The translations under genes and the position numbers were made by a program. Source: Gerris lacustris (lineage: Eukaryota; Arthropoda; Insecta; Hemiptera; Gerridae). Taken from it: a stretch of DNA of 64,000 nucleotides. The stretch lies in assembly GCA_951217055.1 (NCBI GenBank), contig OX578284.1, positions 47,667,177 through 47,731,176 on the forward strand, given 5' to 3'. Shown here one piece after another: positions 22,790 through 36,249 of the stretch (the stretch's first letter is position 1; every line of letters starts with the position of its first letter). The notes under the pieces were generated by a model. The model saw only the letters and a list, made by a program, of their open reading frames with translations. It was not told the DNA's origin and did not search any database.

Positions 22790-23605
22790 AAAAATAGACT
22801 GCCAATTGGTTGGCACATAGCTTCCTCGCACCCTTTCACGTACTTTATTGATTTTATGCTTTTACAAGCCATTATTGTCAATTTTGTTTGTTTCCTCGAT
22901 TTATTTTAATCTGTCAAAATTGTTTTGATTTTTCATGAATTAAAGTATCATCTTTAGCGAAAGTTAATGAGCGTGGTCGGTCCAAATTAATCTGGGGGTA
23001 TCTGCGGGTAGTAGTAGTAGTAGTAGTCTAGTACTTTCTACTAGGACGGGTAGGACGAACCACTTGTTCGAACCTTGCAATTAGGCCATCATTCAGGCCC
23101 TTTTTACGCCCCGCGGTAGAGAGTTCCAGCCACTTCACACATCATACATATGTACATTTGTACCGCCGAAGCGAGTATGATGTGATCAATAGTGAGCCAT
23201 ATAAATCAGAGTGTCACGGCGAGGAATCGAACCCCGTCTCGTTCCACTCGAGATTCAGTGATGGCCGAGCAGACGTGGTTTAACTCACACGGCTACGCTA
23301 GCTCCCCCTCTGCGGGTAACTTTTGAAAAACTATAAAAGTTTCATACAAATCAGATGAGTACTTTTGAAGCTATAGGTGTAAATAAATGTATGTTTGTGC
23401 ACATGTGGAAGCGAAATAGGCACAGAAGGTTAAAACTTATATGGGACTAACAATAGGCTAATCATGTCCTACCCTCCAAATTTCATTAAAATCGGACGTT
23501 TAGTTTTTAATGTGAGTTCGCAAAAATAGAGCGACAAGCCGACACGGAACCAAAAATGTTACCAGATGTCTGAAACGTTTTTCTGTCTTGGAATTTTTGA
23601 ATTCG
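22790..23605 (-). repeat. Family A copy, interrupted by a SINE
   Basis: Read on the minus strand, it is a near full-length family A element ending at ATAGACTGCCAATTGG near 22790. It is split at 23001-23318 by a SINE flanked by duplicated target sequence. It abuts a second, inverted family A segment at 23606-23915. Confidence 0.75.
23011..23308 (-). mobile_element. Complete tRNA-derived SINE with 10-bp target-site duplication
   Basis: TCTGCGGGTA occurs at 23001-23010 and again at 23309-23318. The insert on the minus strand opens with GGGGGAGCTAGCGTAGCCG (box A), has GGTTCGATTCC (box B) about 65 nt on, continues into a tRNA-unrelated body, and ends in a (CTA)n tail next to the TSD. Terminal GG, boxes A and B, microsatellite tail and TSD together make this a bona fide SINE. 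The head shows a long variable region, as in Leu/Ser-type tRNAs. Confidence 0.85.
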
Positions 23606-23915
23606 GAGATTGTTGGTCCCTTTTAAGTTTCAGCAGTCTGGGCCCATTTTTTCTCTTTAACATGCGCACAATCATACATTTATTTACACCTACATCTTTT
23701 AAAAAGTACATATCTCATTGTTATGAAATTTGAATGGTTTGTCGAAAGTAGCCCGCAGATAGACCTAAATTAATTTTAACCGTCTGCGCTCTTTAAATTT
23801 TGCTAAATTGGTACTTTAATTCATGTAAACAATCGAAACAACTTTGATAGATTAAAAAACAGGGGGAAAATTAAATAAATATGACAATAATAGATTGCAA
23901 AAGCATAAAATCATT
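23606..23915 (+). repeat. Family A segment, inverted relative to its neighbour
   Basis: It matches the family A body in plus orientation (TAGCCCGCAGATAGACC, GGTACTTTAATTCATGTAAA, AAAGCATAAAATCA). The orientation flips at about 23605, producing a head-to-head pair with no spacer. Confidence 0.65.
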
Positions 23916-26900
23916 TAAGTATACAAAATAGGACATTACAGACTATTTTATTATGCTAACAACACTATCGTCTTTATTTATAACAAATTATAGTTATAAA
24001 CAAGAGAAAAAAAGTAGAAAAGAATCTCGGAATCGGTGTGAATAAGAGTTTGGTTATTTGGTCGTCAGATAAATTAGATTTAAACCTTTTTCTTCAATTT
24101 CTTTACTAACTCTATATGGCCTATTCTAACTCTAAGGCCCCAGGCCCGAAGGCAAAAGGGCGCTTGCCCCAAGTCACAGGCCCAAGACCGAAATGGACCG
24201 AATGTCCCCATCCTACAGGCCCTAGGCATTGAAAGTTTGTTATTCAATCATACTGAACAATGAAATTGAGCCGTCTATAACCCCATCTATTGGTAAGACA
24301 GTGAGACTGTGACTGAAACAGGTGGGTCACCCCATTGCCCAAGGCCCCATCTCGCTCAAATTTCACGGGGTTGACATCAGAAAAGCATGGTCCATGCTAA
24401 AAGATCAAACTCATTAACTATATATTTCGATTTATAAAATCTAATACCCTCACCCGAATTTAAAGAAACGAACAACCTAAAAAGTAAAAAATACATCAAA
24501 CGGTAAAGAATATGTATAAGATATGGGAGCATCTATGATGTTCCGCAAATAATATTGATTATAATATCTTAGCAAAAAATAAATCATGTCAGATTTTATT
24601 TTATGATCAAAATTTGTAGGTTTTCTTTTCTATTATCAATAAGAACGCATTATGTATATATAGATGGAGAGATATTCTAAAGGGCAAAGGGTTACCTCTT
24701 TACATAAATCGTTTACAAATGTAAGTAACAGAGGGCTTTGGCCTCCTTTGCTTTAGCAAAAGGAAGGTACCGAGAAAATATTTCCTCATATTTCCAATAG
24801 ATTTTTATTCACACTGGATATGATTGAGTCTGGGACCTTCGAGCTTCCTTATAAGAGAAGAAAAAGGACTCGGAGCATCCCATTTTATTGTGACATAAGA
24901 TGATTGGTTTCAGACACTGTTAGGAGAAGAAAAATAAGGGAGAGAGAGATGGGGGGAAGGATATGAAATACATATTTTTCCTTGGTATACCATACCTCGG
25001 TATGACTGTATTAGAAGTAAAGGATAGAAGGGTACAACCAAGAATGTATTTTCTCTATTGCCTTCATTCGTATTCCATATATGAAATTTTCCTCTTTTCC
25101 CTCAATATCTTTAGCTTCATGTTATCCTAATGTATTCAGCTATACTTTATATTTTTCAGTTGGCTGGTGAGAAAATGTATGGTTTTATAATTTTCCCCTT
25201 TTTCCGTTATCAGAAAATTACTTAATCCTCTTTTTATATATCCTTATAAATAAATAAGGAATAATAATAATAATCTGCGGAATAGAATAAAAAGTTCATC
25301 CTTCATCCAAAGGTTAATTGCTTGGAAGATAGGTGGACCAAAATGTTAAATAGATTGAGTGATGTGCTAAAATATTATAGCTTATACTTAGAAGAGTTAA
25401 CGCGTGTTCGATTGCAGTTTGTACTACCAGCGCACACAAAGGGTCGGCAGGCAATTTAATAAATAGGACGACTTCGTTAACCAACATAATCGGCCCAACA
25501 GTATCAAGATGGGAATCCTAAAAGTTTGTTTTAGCTATATATTTTGAGCCATTTATAAGGTTAAGTCGTGCTCAAGAAGTTCCTTAGGATCCGTAAGAAA
25601 CCGCCAACTTTTGCAACCAAAAAAAAAGAACCGCATCTCAGGAGTGGCCACCGTGAATCATCCTTAATTTCTCCCCACGTAAAGGTTTTTGAATATGATT
25701 ACCATTCATAATTATTTGTACTAAGATACATATATACACACTACCGTTCGGGTTTTTGTTGTTTTAGATAGATAGTCCTCAAATAAGAAATCAATCAACC
25801 ACCACTAAGAAAGATTCATGGAACATATGCTTATAGATAATACATATACTAATAAAGCTTATCCTTTAATAGTGTTAAATTTTTAATTGAACAAAAGGTT
25901 AAAAGCATTAACAATTATTTCCTTTCAAATCCTAATTTGTGGACTACACTGTTTATTTATCGATCTCAGTTAAGAATTAGCAGTGGGATAAAGAGGCAAA
26001 GACTAAGTGCTAAGTCGTGTTGTGATACTGGTTTCTAGGATAAGAATACCGAGTAACAATGGGGCAAATAATTAAAAAAAATAACTGTTATTGTATCGGT
26101 TTTTTACCAGCAGAGATTGAAATGTTCTGGATTAAAAAAAATCGGAGATAATAGTTTTTTTTCTTTAGATTTATAATTCTAACTAAATTACAAAAAATGA
26201 AGTAACAATAGATGTGTCGGTATTTTTTGTCATCTTAGTGTCATTAATTTGTATGAGTATATAAATGAACTAAAATTGAATCATAGCATAGTTATACATT
26301 AACTGTGTACTGTTCTAAAAAAAATGTCGACTGTTATGCATTTTGTTTTAAAAATAAATTATGATTAATCTCTTGTGACTTAGTTCTCTTAGTGACTTTA
26401 GAGTCATATCTCTTTTACAAAGTGCACTTTAACATTAAGTTATTGTTTTACAATGCTCAAGTAATTCAAAACTTACACAAATTAATAATTGCAGAATGAA
26501 TTTAGAATTTTCAAATTATTAAACTATTACTACCATAATATATTTGTGGATTACTTTTTCAAGAAACGTAATTCTATAAGGTTTTCCCCTTTGATTAGTA
26601 TGAAAGACAAACTTGGTTTTCGCTAAAGTTAACATTAACTCAAATTCTGTGATCAGTTCGAAGAGCTTGAAGCAATTGCTAAGTTTCATTTTGTCATTCG
26701 TTTGAAGCTGAACTAAGGAAGACTAACTAAGACCAACTAAAGCTACCAACCATACCGATGGATATAGCTATTATATAAACAGTTCTATCTTTGGAATTGT
26801 ACATATATGTGCACTATGCACCAACGTTGTTGTAGTTACTGATTTTATGCTAGCTAAAAAGCACTGGATAATGGGGTCAATCACGAAAAACATTTGCTGA

Positions 26901-26950
26901 AGAGAAACAAATAATATATTGGAAGATAAATTAATTATCAACAAAACTAT
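23916..26950. other. AT-rich DNA; one GC-rich patch of unknown origin
   Basis: The GC-rich patch at 24130-24380 (GGCCCCAGGCCCGAAGG and similar strings) resembles eroded transposon sequence, but no family can be assigned. The remainder shows no gene or repeat partner that could be recognised. Confidence 0.35.
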
Positions 26951-27030
26951 ATATTATTAAAACCTCTATAGCTTAATGGTTATGCAGTTACCTTTTAGGG
27001 TGTAAACACTAGGATTAGTGTTCAATTTCA
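26951..27030 (+). repeat. Decayed tRNA-like sequence (SINE head)
   Basis: CTCTATAGCTTAATGGTTA (box A-like) is followed 45 nt later by GTGTTCAATTTC (box B-like), and CTCT/GGAG can close an acceptor-like stem. The anticodon arm is poor. It is most likely a SINE or tRNA pseudogene. Confidence 0.4.
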
Positions 27031-27039
27031 AGGAGTAAT

Positions 27040-28340
27040 ATGCATTTTTATGTTCTACTTCTTTCTTCTACAATAATAATGCTTGTATTAATGTTTAAAT
27101 CTAGGTTTCATAATTGGCAGCCTGAACCCGTGTCACTAATCGCTATAAGTTTATTAAAGAGTCATCTGGTGACCTCAGATTACTAATAAATTACTATCTA
27201 AGTACATGAAACAGCTTGTATGTATAAACAAGCCTTTGATTATACCTTTGAGAAAATCTCATTATAATAACGCATTTTAGGTATGATTATGCTGTTGTTC
27301 GTTAAGATAGTGAGCTTCTAGCAAAGGTAAAAAAAAGATTGCAACATTTGTGACTAATTCTTGCAACCTTAAATTATAAAAAAATGGTTGTATTGACCGA
27401 TATTGTGTGGTAATCTAACATGATGACACCTCTTGAATAAAACACAAAGTTAATTTCATCTGAAATATATAACTGTCCACATACTTACACATAAATATAC
27501 TTCATGTATCATTCTTTTTGAACCCTTCCAGCAGATACTCTTAACTACCAGATCCTTAGTCCTCTTTCCTGAACTTACTTCTTTGGAACTTTCTCTACTT
27601 AAACTTACTCAACTTCTACTCCATAGACCACATCCATTCTCTCATTTTTCATTCTCGTACCTACTATTAATTCACATTTTTTTACTCTCTATGCATACTT
27701 GAGTTAGACAATTAATTAAATTTTAGATTAACCAACCTGTGTGCTTCATTCGAGTGTTGAATATCATCATCTTAAATTATAAAATGATTTGACTAAAACA
27801 GCATATCCAGTAAGACAGCTACCGTAGTATACATATTTATTGAGTTTGTTTGTACTATAATTTGTATAGAAATGTTTTGTTTTATAATGTTCGCTGGAGA
27901 AATTGCTTAGTCCAAAATAAGCTTCTAAATAAAGTAAAATTTAAGTGAATAATAAAATAAAAAAATAGAAGATCTAAATCCGAATGTCAAAAAACAAGCT
28001 CAATAAATCTCATTTATAAGTTATCTCAGATTAGAATCAGAATAATACCATTAATTTGAGTCTAATATTAGAAGTAAAATATTCTATAAGCAAGTCACTG
28101 ACTATTAATATTACCTTTCAATACATTCAGAGAATCATATTACATCGTAAAGAGAATTAGAGAGGAAGAGAGATTATAAAAACAAACAGGGGATGTAAAA
28201 ATAGATCCTTCTTTTTAGTTTATATCGCCGAGGGGGGAAAAAACATTTCTCTGAGGAATTTTTAAAAGTCTAACTAAACTCTCTTCAGTTTAAAAATCGA
28301 GGCATTTTATATACTCCAGGGATATTAATAATTCACACAA

Positions 28341-28344
<4 letters not shown>
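27040..28344. other. AT-rich DNA, nothing recognised
   Basis: No supported features. Confidence 0.4.

Positions 28345-28434
<90 letters not shown>
28345..28434. repeat. (TA)n microsatellite, ~90 bp
   Basis: An uninterrupted TA run. Confidence 0.95.
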
Positions 28435-28436
<2 letters not shown>

Positions 28437-28993
28437 CTCTAAAAAGGTTTTCCCTAACCCCCTTATTTACTTTTTAGTATCATTGAGTAGAGTTAAAATG
28501 AGAGAACTAGGTCAGGGTTTCTGAGAAAATGGATACGACAGCAATGCAGCCAGTTAATCAGGATAGTAAAAAAAACTTTGCTCAGTGCCATTGCGTTTGA
28601 AATCACAGAAAGCAAAAAGAGATTGAGAAAGATATAAAAGAAAACTAAAAACCATTATCTTAACGTTCAAAAGTGAATAATTCAAGAGGTTTAAAGTGAA
28701 AAAGAAAGGGAGATAGAAAAAGAGAGATATTAAGATAATTATCTTCCTTGAAAATCGTATTAAATATTACTTAAGTTAAAGAGTAAAAATGGATAATAAA
28801 GTCTAAATATAATACTTTTTTCTATTAGAAAATTAAAAAGTTTAAAGATAAAAAATATTTTTAAAAAATAAAGAAAATTATTTATTTATTTATTTAGTAA
28901 AAATAACAAGAAATTATACATAAATTACTAGTGCACTATACATTGAAATTGCAAATCATTTCTTTAAATTTGTTTAGCTGGCCGCAAAAGCAA

Positions 28994-29039
28994 AAGCTTG
29001 AGCGCTGCTCAAGCTTAGAAATTGATTGCCAATTTCTAA
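28994..29039. repeat. Two fused perfect hairpins
   Basis: Arms 28994-29003 and 29007-29016 (AAGCTTGAGC and complement, 3-nt loop) are followed, with two shared bases, by arms 29015-29024 and 29030-29039 (TTAGAAATTG and complement, 5-nt loop). Confidence 0.8.
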
Positions 29040-29732
29040 AAGTAAACGGACGGTAGTTATCTTCAATTAACTAAATTATTTTAAAAATAGAAACATATTA
29101 TACTAAATTAATAAAGTCGTGCTAGAGACATTATTTATATTACTTAAGACTTCAGATTAGTATACGTATATTGTTGGAGACCAACAATATATCTATTTTT
29201 TGTTTGTATTAATTTATTTTCCTTTTTTAAGGTGGTCCTTTGGTACATTATTCCTTAAATTCATACAATTTTTGGTAATCATTCTTCTTAGGTCCTCATA
29301 TAAGGTGTGAACCCTATGACCTATGAGCCTAACATACATGTTTAAGCTATAAACTTTTAAAAATAGGAATTTTGTAAGATTCGGTAAGGTTAGATTTGGT
29401 AATGACATAAATAATAATTAATCACCGAGTTATTAAGAAATAAAGAAAAATGTATCCCGAGAAGAAGGAACTTTCTTTTACAAATCCAAATTTAAACTAC
29501 TAAAGATTATCTTCATATTACCGATTATCTTCATATTAGATTATCTTCAGTACCGGGAAAATGAGTAGAAATGTGAGTCATATTAGGAATCTCAACTAAG
29601 CGTAAGATGGTCAATAGTGTGCGTAATCAAGCTTTGAACAAAATAATTATGATGGTGAGACGTCTGTCTTTCTTTTAATGGATAAGTTTTAGCTCTGGTA
29701 CAGAAGGAAGAAATTTCTGTCACGCAAAAACA

Positions 29733-29930
29733 GACATGCAAAATGTGACGCTTTTAAATATCGTGCCGGAAGTTAGGATTTTACAGGAGGTCAATTAGTT
29801 TTCCTTTATAGTGCAATAGTTTGACGATAGAAGGTTGAGATTTCATTATATGACATGCAAAATATGACGCTCTTAAATATCTTGCCAGAAAGTTAGAATA
29901 TGATAGGAGGTCGATTAGTTTTCATTTGTA
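29733..29930 (+). repeat. 119-bp direct duplication
   Basis: GACATGCAAAAT(G/A)TGACGC recurs at 29733 and 29852. Both copies continue with TTAAATATC, TGCC(G/A)G, AGGAGGTC and ATTAGTTTTC. Confidence 0.7.
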
Positions 29931-30057
29931 TTTATTGTAGTACTATATTTCACCGATAGATGTTCTAAATTTTATAAATGATATTAGAGCACCTAGCGGA
30001 CAAAATGAAAATCAAAATGGATTGATGTTTCATAATTTTACACCATAAGATCCATTT

Positions 30058-30690
30058 TTACTACGTTTTTATTAGCTTGCTTTCTTGTTTGTTTGTTTGT
30101 TTGTTTGTCCGGTACAAATCTGGCAATCGATTTCTAACTAAATTCCCGAATAGCTAGACATTTGAAACGTTTAGCATAGCTCAGAACACGATGAAAATGC
30201 ATTATTTTAATACTTTTAGCCACCTTTCAGCAGAATTTACTTGGTTTTCAGTAAATTTTGCTGTATGGAAAGTTAGTTCGGAAAAAATCCGCAAGTTATT
30301 TTATTTGTTTTGCCATGTCCCATATTTTTACAATCTTCATTTTGACGGGTTTCAAATTTGTGATTTTTATAAATAAGAAATAAACATTGAAAGACTACAA
30401 AACAGGAAATATATCGATTATATTATTTATATTATTTCAAATATATCGATGGCACGGTTTAGATTTGGTGTAGGCGAGATCCGTTGTACAAAGATTTGTC
30501 TTTTTATAGGTTTAAGATCAGCTCTCTAGATGGTTGTCATTTATGTGAAGTAAATAAATTCGGAACTATATTTTTTTTTTCACTAACATTATAGTATATT
30601 ATATAACAATTATATTATAACATTACATACGATTCAACAGAAAATTTAAAAACGTAGTATATAAAAAGTTCTTTTAATCTTGAAATTATT
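30058..30690 (+). repeat. Interspersed ~630-bp repeat, copy 2
   Basis: Partner of 1395-2022; see that entry. This copy keeps the (TTTG)n run, the internal ATATCGATTATATTATTTAT block and the same end point. Confidence 0.75.
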
Positions 30691-30720
30691 ACTATATCAA
30701 TTTGTAAAATGTGTACTGAT

Positions 30721-30854
30721 TTTCTCCATCTAATGGAAAAACATTGATATTTTAGTGTGTCAGAGTCAATGCCCAAAGACATATCTATGATTCAATGTTA
30801 GTAAAAAGGATATTCAATTATTTTTAACTAATGTTTTTCCATGGAATGGAGAAA
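30721..30854. repeat. 134-bp MITE-like element with 25-bp TIRs
   Basis: The 25 bp at 30721-30745 (TTTCTCCATC...ACATT) match the complement of 30830-30854 at about 22 of 25 positions. Confidence 0.5.
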
Positions 30855-31299
30855 TTTTTTTTTCTCTATTCCTGATTATAATACTCCACAGTTATAAATA
30901 TTTAATATAATAATAATAACGGCTTTCAACCACTAGTGGTAATATTTAGTGGTATGGAATGAGTAGAAATGTGATAGAGGTAGTGTGAGTATAGAAGTCT
31001 AAATTTAATTTAAGTTAAACTCTAGTGTTCGAAAACATGATTTGAATTTAAATTAAGGTTAAAGCCAAGTTAAATTAAGTTACATTTAGAGAAGAGATAC
31101 ATTTTATTATTAGTTTTGTAGTCACTCCACACGCATCACAATAAGTAGTAATTGTAGTCACTCATCTGCGCACATTATGTTTGCCCGTAAACTAAATCTT
31201 TCATCTACTACTTCCCCACAGATGACGGTATACATATTTCTTTAACAATTTTTATTACATATTATTGGACGTTACAGTACTGGGAGTCATGTGACGAAA

Positions 31300-32090
31300 T
31301 TGACCGATGACGGTAACTTGAGTAAAAAGTTGACTGTTTTAGTTGAAATTCGGTACACATGTTCATTTTTCAAATGCCCAGGACGAGATCGTTGGACGAC
31401 GTTATCCGCTCACTTCAAATGTAAAATTGGAATATAAAGACGGAAAAAGATTCTATCATCACCCATTCGATGACGCGAACATTTTTTACATATACAATGT
31501 TTTAATAAAACCAACACCGACACCGCTATGGAGTTATAAGGATTGTTAAAACTATTAAAGCGGGCCTAAACGTTTAAAATAGAAATATAAGGTTTTTACC
31601 GATATCTTACGTTCCAACGAAACGATTTTAATAAAACTTGATATGCATCTTCTAAAGTTCAATTGAAACAGGCATGTAAAGAAGAAGTTTTTGAGTAGTG
31701 AAGTGACACATTTCAGTTGAACAGGTGATGTCCGGAGCGTGTATGTAGTACTATGTGTAATGTGTATGTACCACTACTACTACTAGACTCTCTATTACAA
31801 TCACAATCTTTAACTATATGAACTCATCATAATAGTCTATTTTCTCTACATTCAATAGATATTTATTTTATATTATTATTTTATATACTTATAATCATTA
31901 AAAAGTACAAGTAGATAGCGTAATATTATCTTTTAAATTTGTCTCTTTTCTAACTCTGCCATGTATAAGTAGTTAGCATAATATATTGTTGATTTTATAA
32001 TTAATATTTAATGGAAAGCGAAAGGAGCTTTGTTCATACGAGGGTGTCCCGCGACACAACTCATATTTTTTTCTGACAAAAAATAAGGTG
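31300..32090 (+). repeat. Repeat family C, copy 1
   Basis: It matches 48370-49060 in the same order: GATAACTTGAGTAAA-like start, CATGTTCATTTT with CAATGCCCAGGAC variants, TTCAATAGATATTTAT, and an end with GGGTGTCCCGCGACAC. That end folds into a small hairpin (GTGTC-CCGC-GACAC). The first half is shared with family A members of body type C. Confidence 0.6.
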
Positions 32091-33399
32091 ATTAATAAAT
32101 TTTTAAAAACGAAATTAGTTTCATAAGATTTTTTATCATTTTAGATCAAAGCTAAACAAAAGGTAGTAAATAAATTAAATTTTAAATAGCTCTTTAGAAG
32201 CAGTATAGAGCATTGACACTTCTCTGGGAGTCAAAAGCCAGATAGATTAGTGTTGGAATTTGGATTAAAAAAATATTTTTAATTACTATAATAATGAGAC
32301 CCTCTTGGCACCCTTTATCAATGAATTTCGGCTGAGCAATTAGTACGGCTATTTTAAAAGACTTTCTTTACTTTTCATTCAAGGCCATGAAATAGCGTAA
32401 TGAATTAGTCGTATCTGTTTTATCTACAAGAAGAAAAAATACTACCGCAATTGTTGATTGAAAAAGTACAGAGGACAAATCAAAATATGTAAACATGATT
32501 ATTTTTTTTTTTTCAAAGGAAGGATGCATTATACGTTAAATTCTAGTAACTAAAAAACAGAATAACAAAGTCACAGAAATATACTATTATCTAATCTTTT
32601 CCTGACATTAAACTATTATTGTATACAAATTAAATACTCACTAAAACGACTCTCGTCCCATTCTTTGCAATTGACAGAGTGAAAAAAGATAAATGATAAA
32701 GAAGCGCCGGTACAGTGATAACAAAAGTATTATTTTTGGCCATTTCTATGATAATAATTGTAATATCAGAACTTCCGCTAGACGTATTCTGATTAAGCAT
32801 CATCATATTTTTAGTGTCTAAAAGATAATCAGAAGTTAAAGATAATTTTTTACAAAATGCATGGAAATTGGGGCTCTTTAAAGGGTTTTTATATATAAAA
32901 AATAAATTTAATACTGTTAAATTGTGATGATAATACTCTAAGACAATTTTTTCGAGGTGGCTCAGGGTAATATTAGCTTAGGATCAAGCAATCTAGCGTA
33001 TAAATACAATAAAATGCTATAATGTCGATTTTTCACTTCAAAATATATCCTCTCGATTATATTAAGCACATATTGCTTAGTCTAGAAAGTGAAACACTAA
33101 ACTCTATCGGATTCTAGTTTCTAGTGATTTATGTATTTATATAGTTGTAAAATCAAACAATTATGACGGATATTAGAGCCATTTTAGTATCCGAATCTTC
33201 TAAAAAATATCACATCTACGGATATTTTAAATCATAAATCTCTATACATATTTTATATTAATCTATTTAAATCAATCTATTGTAAATTTTTCAATCGTAA
33301 AATATACCTAATTGACCTTGTAAAAGGGCATTTAAAATGATTAAATCTAATGGGACTTATTGTCTATTATATTAAAAGAAATACAAAAAGATTATGCTT
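32091..33399. other. AT-rich DNA, nothing recognised
   Basis: No supported features. Confidence 0.4.
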
Positions 33400-33990
33400 A
33401 AATGATAAAATAGTCTGCTAATTGGTGTGGCACATAGTTTCCTCGCATCCTATCACATACGTTATTGATTTTATGCTTTTACAAGCCATTATTGTCTAAT
33501 TTGTTTAATTGTTTCCCCCGATTTTTTAATCTGTCAACATTGTTATGATTTTTACATGAATTAAAGTATCAATTTAGCAAAAGGTAAAGAGCGCAGACGG
33601 AAATTAATCTGGGGCTATCTGTGGGCTACTTTGGATAAACTGTAAAAGTTTCATACAAATAAGATACTTTTGGAGCTATAGGTGTAAATAAATGTATGTT
33701 TGTGCATATGGGAAAGCGAAACAAATGAGCACAGAAGATTGAAACTTATAATGGGACCAACAATGAGCTAATTATAACCTACCATCCAAATTACATTAAA
33801 ATCGGACAGTAGTTTTTAAGATATGTTGGTTTGCAAAAATTGAGCGACAGACGTAAAGGCCGACAGACAGACACGGAACCAAAAATGTTCCCTAATGTCT
33901 GAAACAGATTTTTGACATGTAATTTTTGAAATCGGAGGCATTAAATATTTTTGTTCTTCAGAACGATCACATAGCTTTTTTTCCCTTCGG
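33400..33990 (-). repeat. Family A, nearly full copy
   Basis: It begins at TAGTCTGCTAATTGGTGTGG, runs through GACAGACAGACACGGAACC, and ends in a decayed form of the GCTTCCG hairpin (CCCTTCGGTTATGGCC). The frame at 33816-34028 lies inside it and is not a gene. Confidence 0.7.
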
Positions 33991-36249
33991 TTATGGCCCA
34001 ACCAAAGTAAAAAATTATAAAGGTACATCGAACATCCAATAATAAATCAAACATCAAGCCCACTTAATAAGAGACGTAAAACAACCTAAAACTTTACATT
34101 CATCTAATTCATTAAGAGTTTAAACGCTAAGAAAAAAATTGACATATGATTTATTTTTAAAAAGAAAAAGTAGTTTAATTGGGTAAGCAATTAAAAGCGG
34201 AACTTCGTCTCGACTAAAGTTACTCAATTAATTATCTACGTACAGAAGAGAGTTTGGTTAAAATTAATTTCCTAAACATAAAGTTACTAAAAACCACAAA
34301 TCGAATAGGACCAGTCCGTTAATCATAACATTCACCTAAAAGTTTTAAACTTCTCCAGAAAAACCAAAATAAGTTAAGCCATGTCAAACCAGAATTTGTA
34401 AAATCCCATTCCAAAAAGGATCAATGAAAGACTTTTCTCCACTAAAAGTGAGTTTACAGTACTAAGCCGGCTTTCAGATTCCAACCTCTGTCTCATCTCC
34501 TACAATGATTCTTTTAACTCGTCTTAATGCCACAGAACATTGAACATGACCACTGGTTGCTATGTATAATAACGTTCTTATTAAATTGTGAAGGCTTCCA
34601 TGGTTGGAATTAAAATGAAGTTAGAGTTAAAAGTCAACTCTAACTGACAGCATGAACACACCCTCCAGATGTTCTAGCATTAGGTGTGAAACGTCGGGTC
34701 ACAAGGCTAAAACACGCAGTCACAACTCGAAGACCTATAACTTCAAATTAATAAAGTTCTTTGTGAATTAAGTTTTTTTTTCATTCCTAATTAAGTTACT
34801 TCACTCATACTCTTAAAAATATATTTTTAAAATCTTTGATTTTGATTTTGAGGTGAGGAGAGATTTTTACTTAGCCCAGATTTAAGTGAGGTTCACATGG
34901 GGATAACCAATAAAGCTCACTGCTAAGCCAATTTTATTTGACCTTGTGTCCCAGTCTTACTTCACTACTACAAAAGATTTTACTAAAGATCTTTTGGATT
35001 TTTAGAGAGGGTAATGACTAGAGGATTAGCTCCAATTTGGAACTGGATTAACTGATACATATCCAGATTAGGACATAGTCCGTTTCATTCTCTTATATTG
35101 TAAGCCTAAAGATCAAGATAATGCGGCCGAATTGTGGCAATGGGAGAACAGGAGATGCCCAAGAAAACTCTAAGAAGCAGACTAAATAAAAGAAGAAAGG
35201 GAGGTCACTCAGGATGAGATGGCTTCTGACATCTTAAACTATCTAGAAGGGATGGGGGTCAGAGATGGGTCGTTTCATACCACAGGGGTGACTGGAGGTA
35301 GATTTCAGAGAAGGTCGCAAAACAAAACTCCGGGTCTAGTCCCACATGAACGATGAAAGATAGAAGAATAATACGAGAAAGTAAATCAAGAGAATTTTTA
35401 AAGGAACTAGCACTAATAGAAATTCCTTTTTTAAGGACAAAACTTTTTTGTTTTGTTTATTTTTCGTCTCGATTCACACATCATTTTAATCCAGGAGAAC
35501 GCGTGCACAAAAGGGACTGACTAAGAATCAAGCTAGAATTTTGTATATAAGTTAATCTTTTGGTGCCTTTTAAGAAAATGTTGTTGACTATGTTCGTCTG
35601 CTGGACACAAATTTGCCACGGTCTGTTAAAATAACAGAACGCGAACGGTGGAAAGCGACCATGTCCCATCCATTTTGGCGGACAATGTGGTTTTCATAAT
35701 CCTGAGTACAAAATTAGTTTGAAAACCAAAATCCAAGTTGATGTTAGCGTATCACTTTATTTATAAGTTGGTTAATAAATATTTCTTTAAAAATCAAAGT
35801 GGCCTCATAGCAAGATGATTTCTTGGTCTACTCACTAATTGTGTACTGGAAGGATCATGAAAATCACATTGTCTGCAAAAATGGCCATGTGCGGTAAAGT
35901 GAAACGAGTGCAAGTAGTAAGTGCAGGAATCTGCTGTTTTGGGTACTATTTTGAGTGTGATAACAACCACTTTATCGGTCAATTGTAGGAAAAATCATTT
36001 TCCTACAATTGACCGATTTACTTAAATATTTCTCTCGAGTGCAGCAAAGTGCCACTTTGCGCACTAGTTGCACAAATAACTATTATCCATTGTGTAAACC
36101 AGAATTTTGTTGCGCTGAAATAAAAATTTTATTTCTACTTAATAAAATGTATATTACATAAATAACTACTGAATTAGATTTTAGATCTATTATTATTAAT
36201 AGAATGATCATAATTATATTATTAATACTATTAAAACAAATATAAATTA
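33991..36249. other. Mostly AT-rich; one long perfect hairpin at 35974-36017
   Basis: 35974-35993 and 35998-36017 are perfect 20-bp arms (from ATCGGTCAATTGTAGGAAAA) around a 4-nt loop. A moderately GC-rich stretch at 35100-35340 may be an eroded LINE end, but no motif could be secured. Confidence 0.45.

Noticed and set aside
35100..35340. LINE reverse-transcriptase C-terminus
   Set aside because: A plus-strand frame (EVTQDEMASDIL...GMGVRDGS) is suggestive, but the expected RxxW(R) and WLGH motifs are absent.
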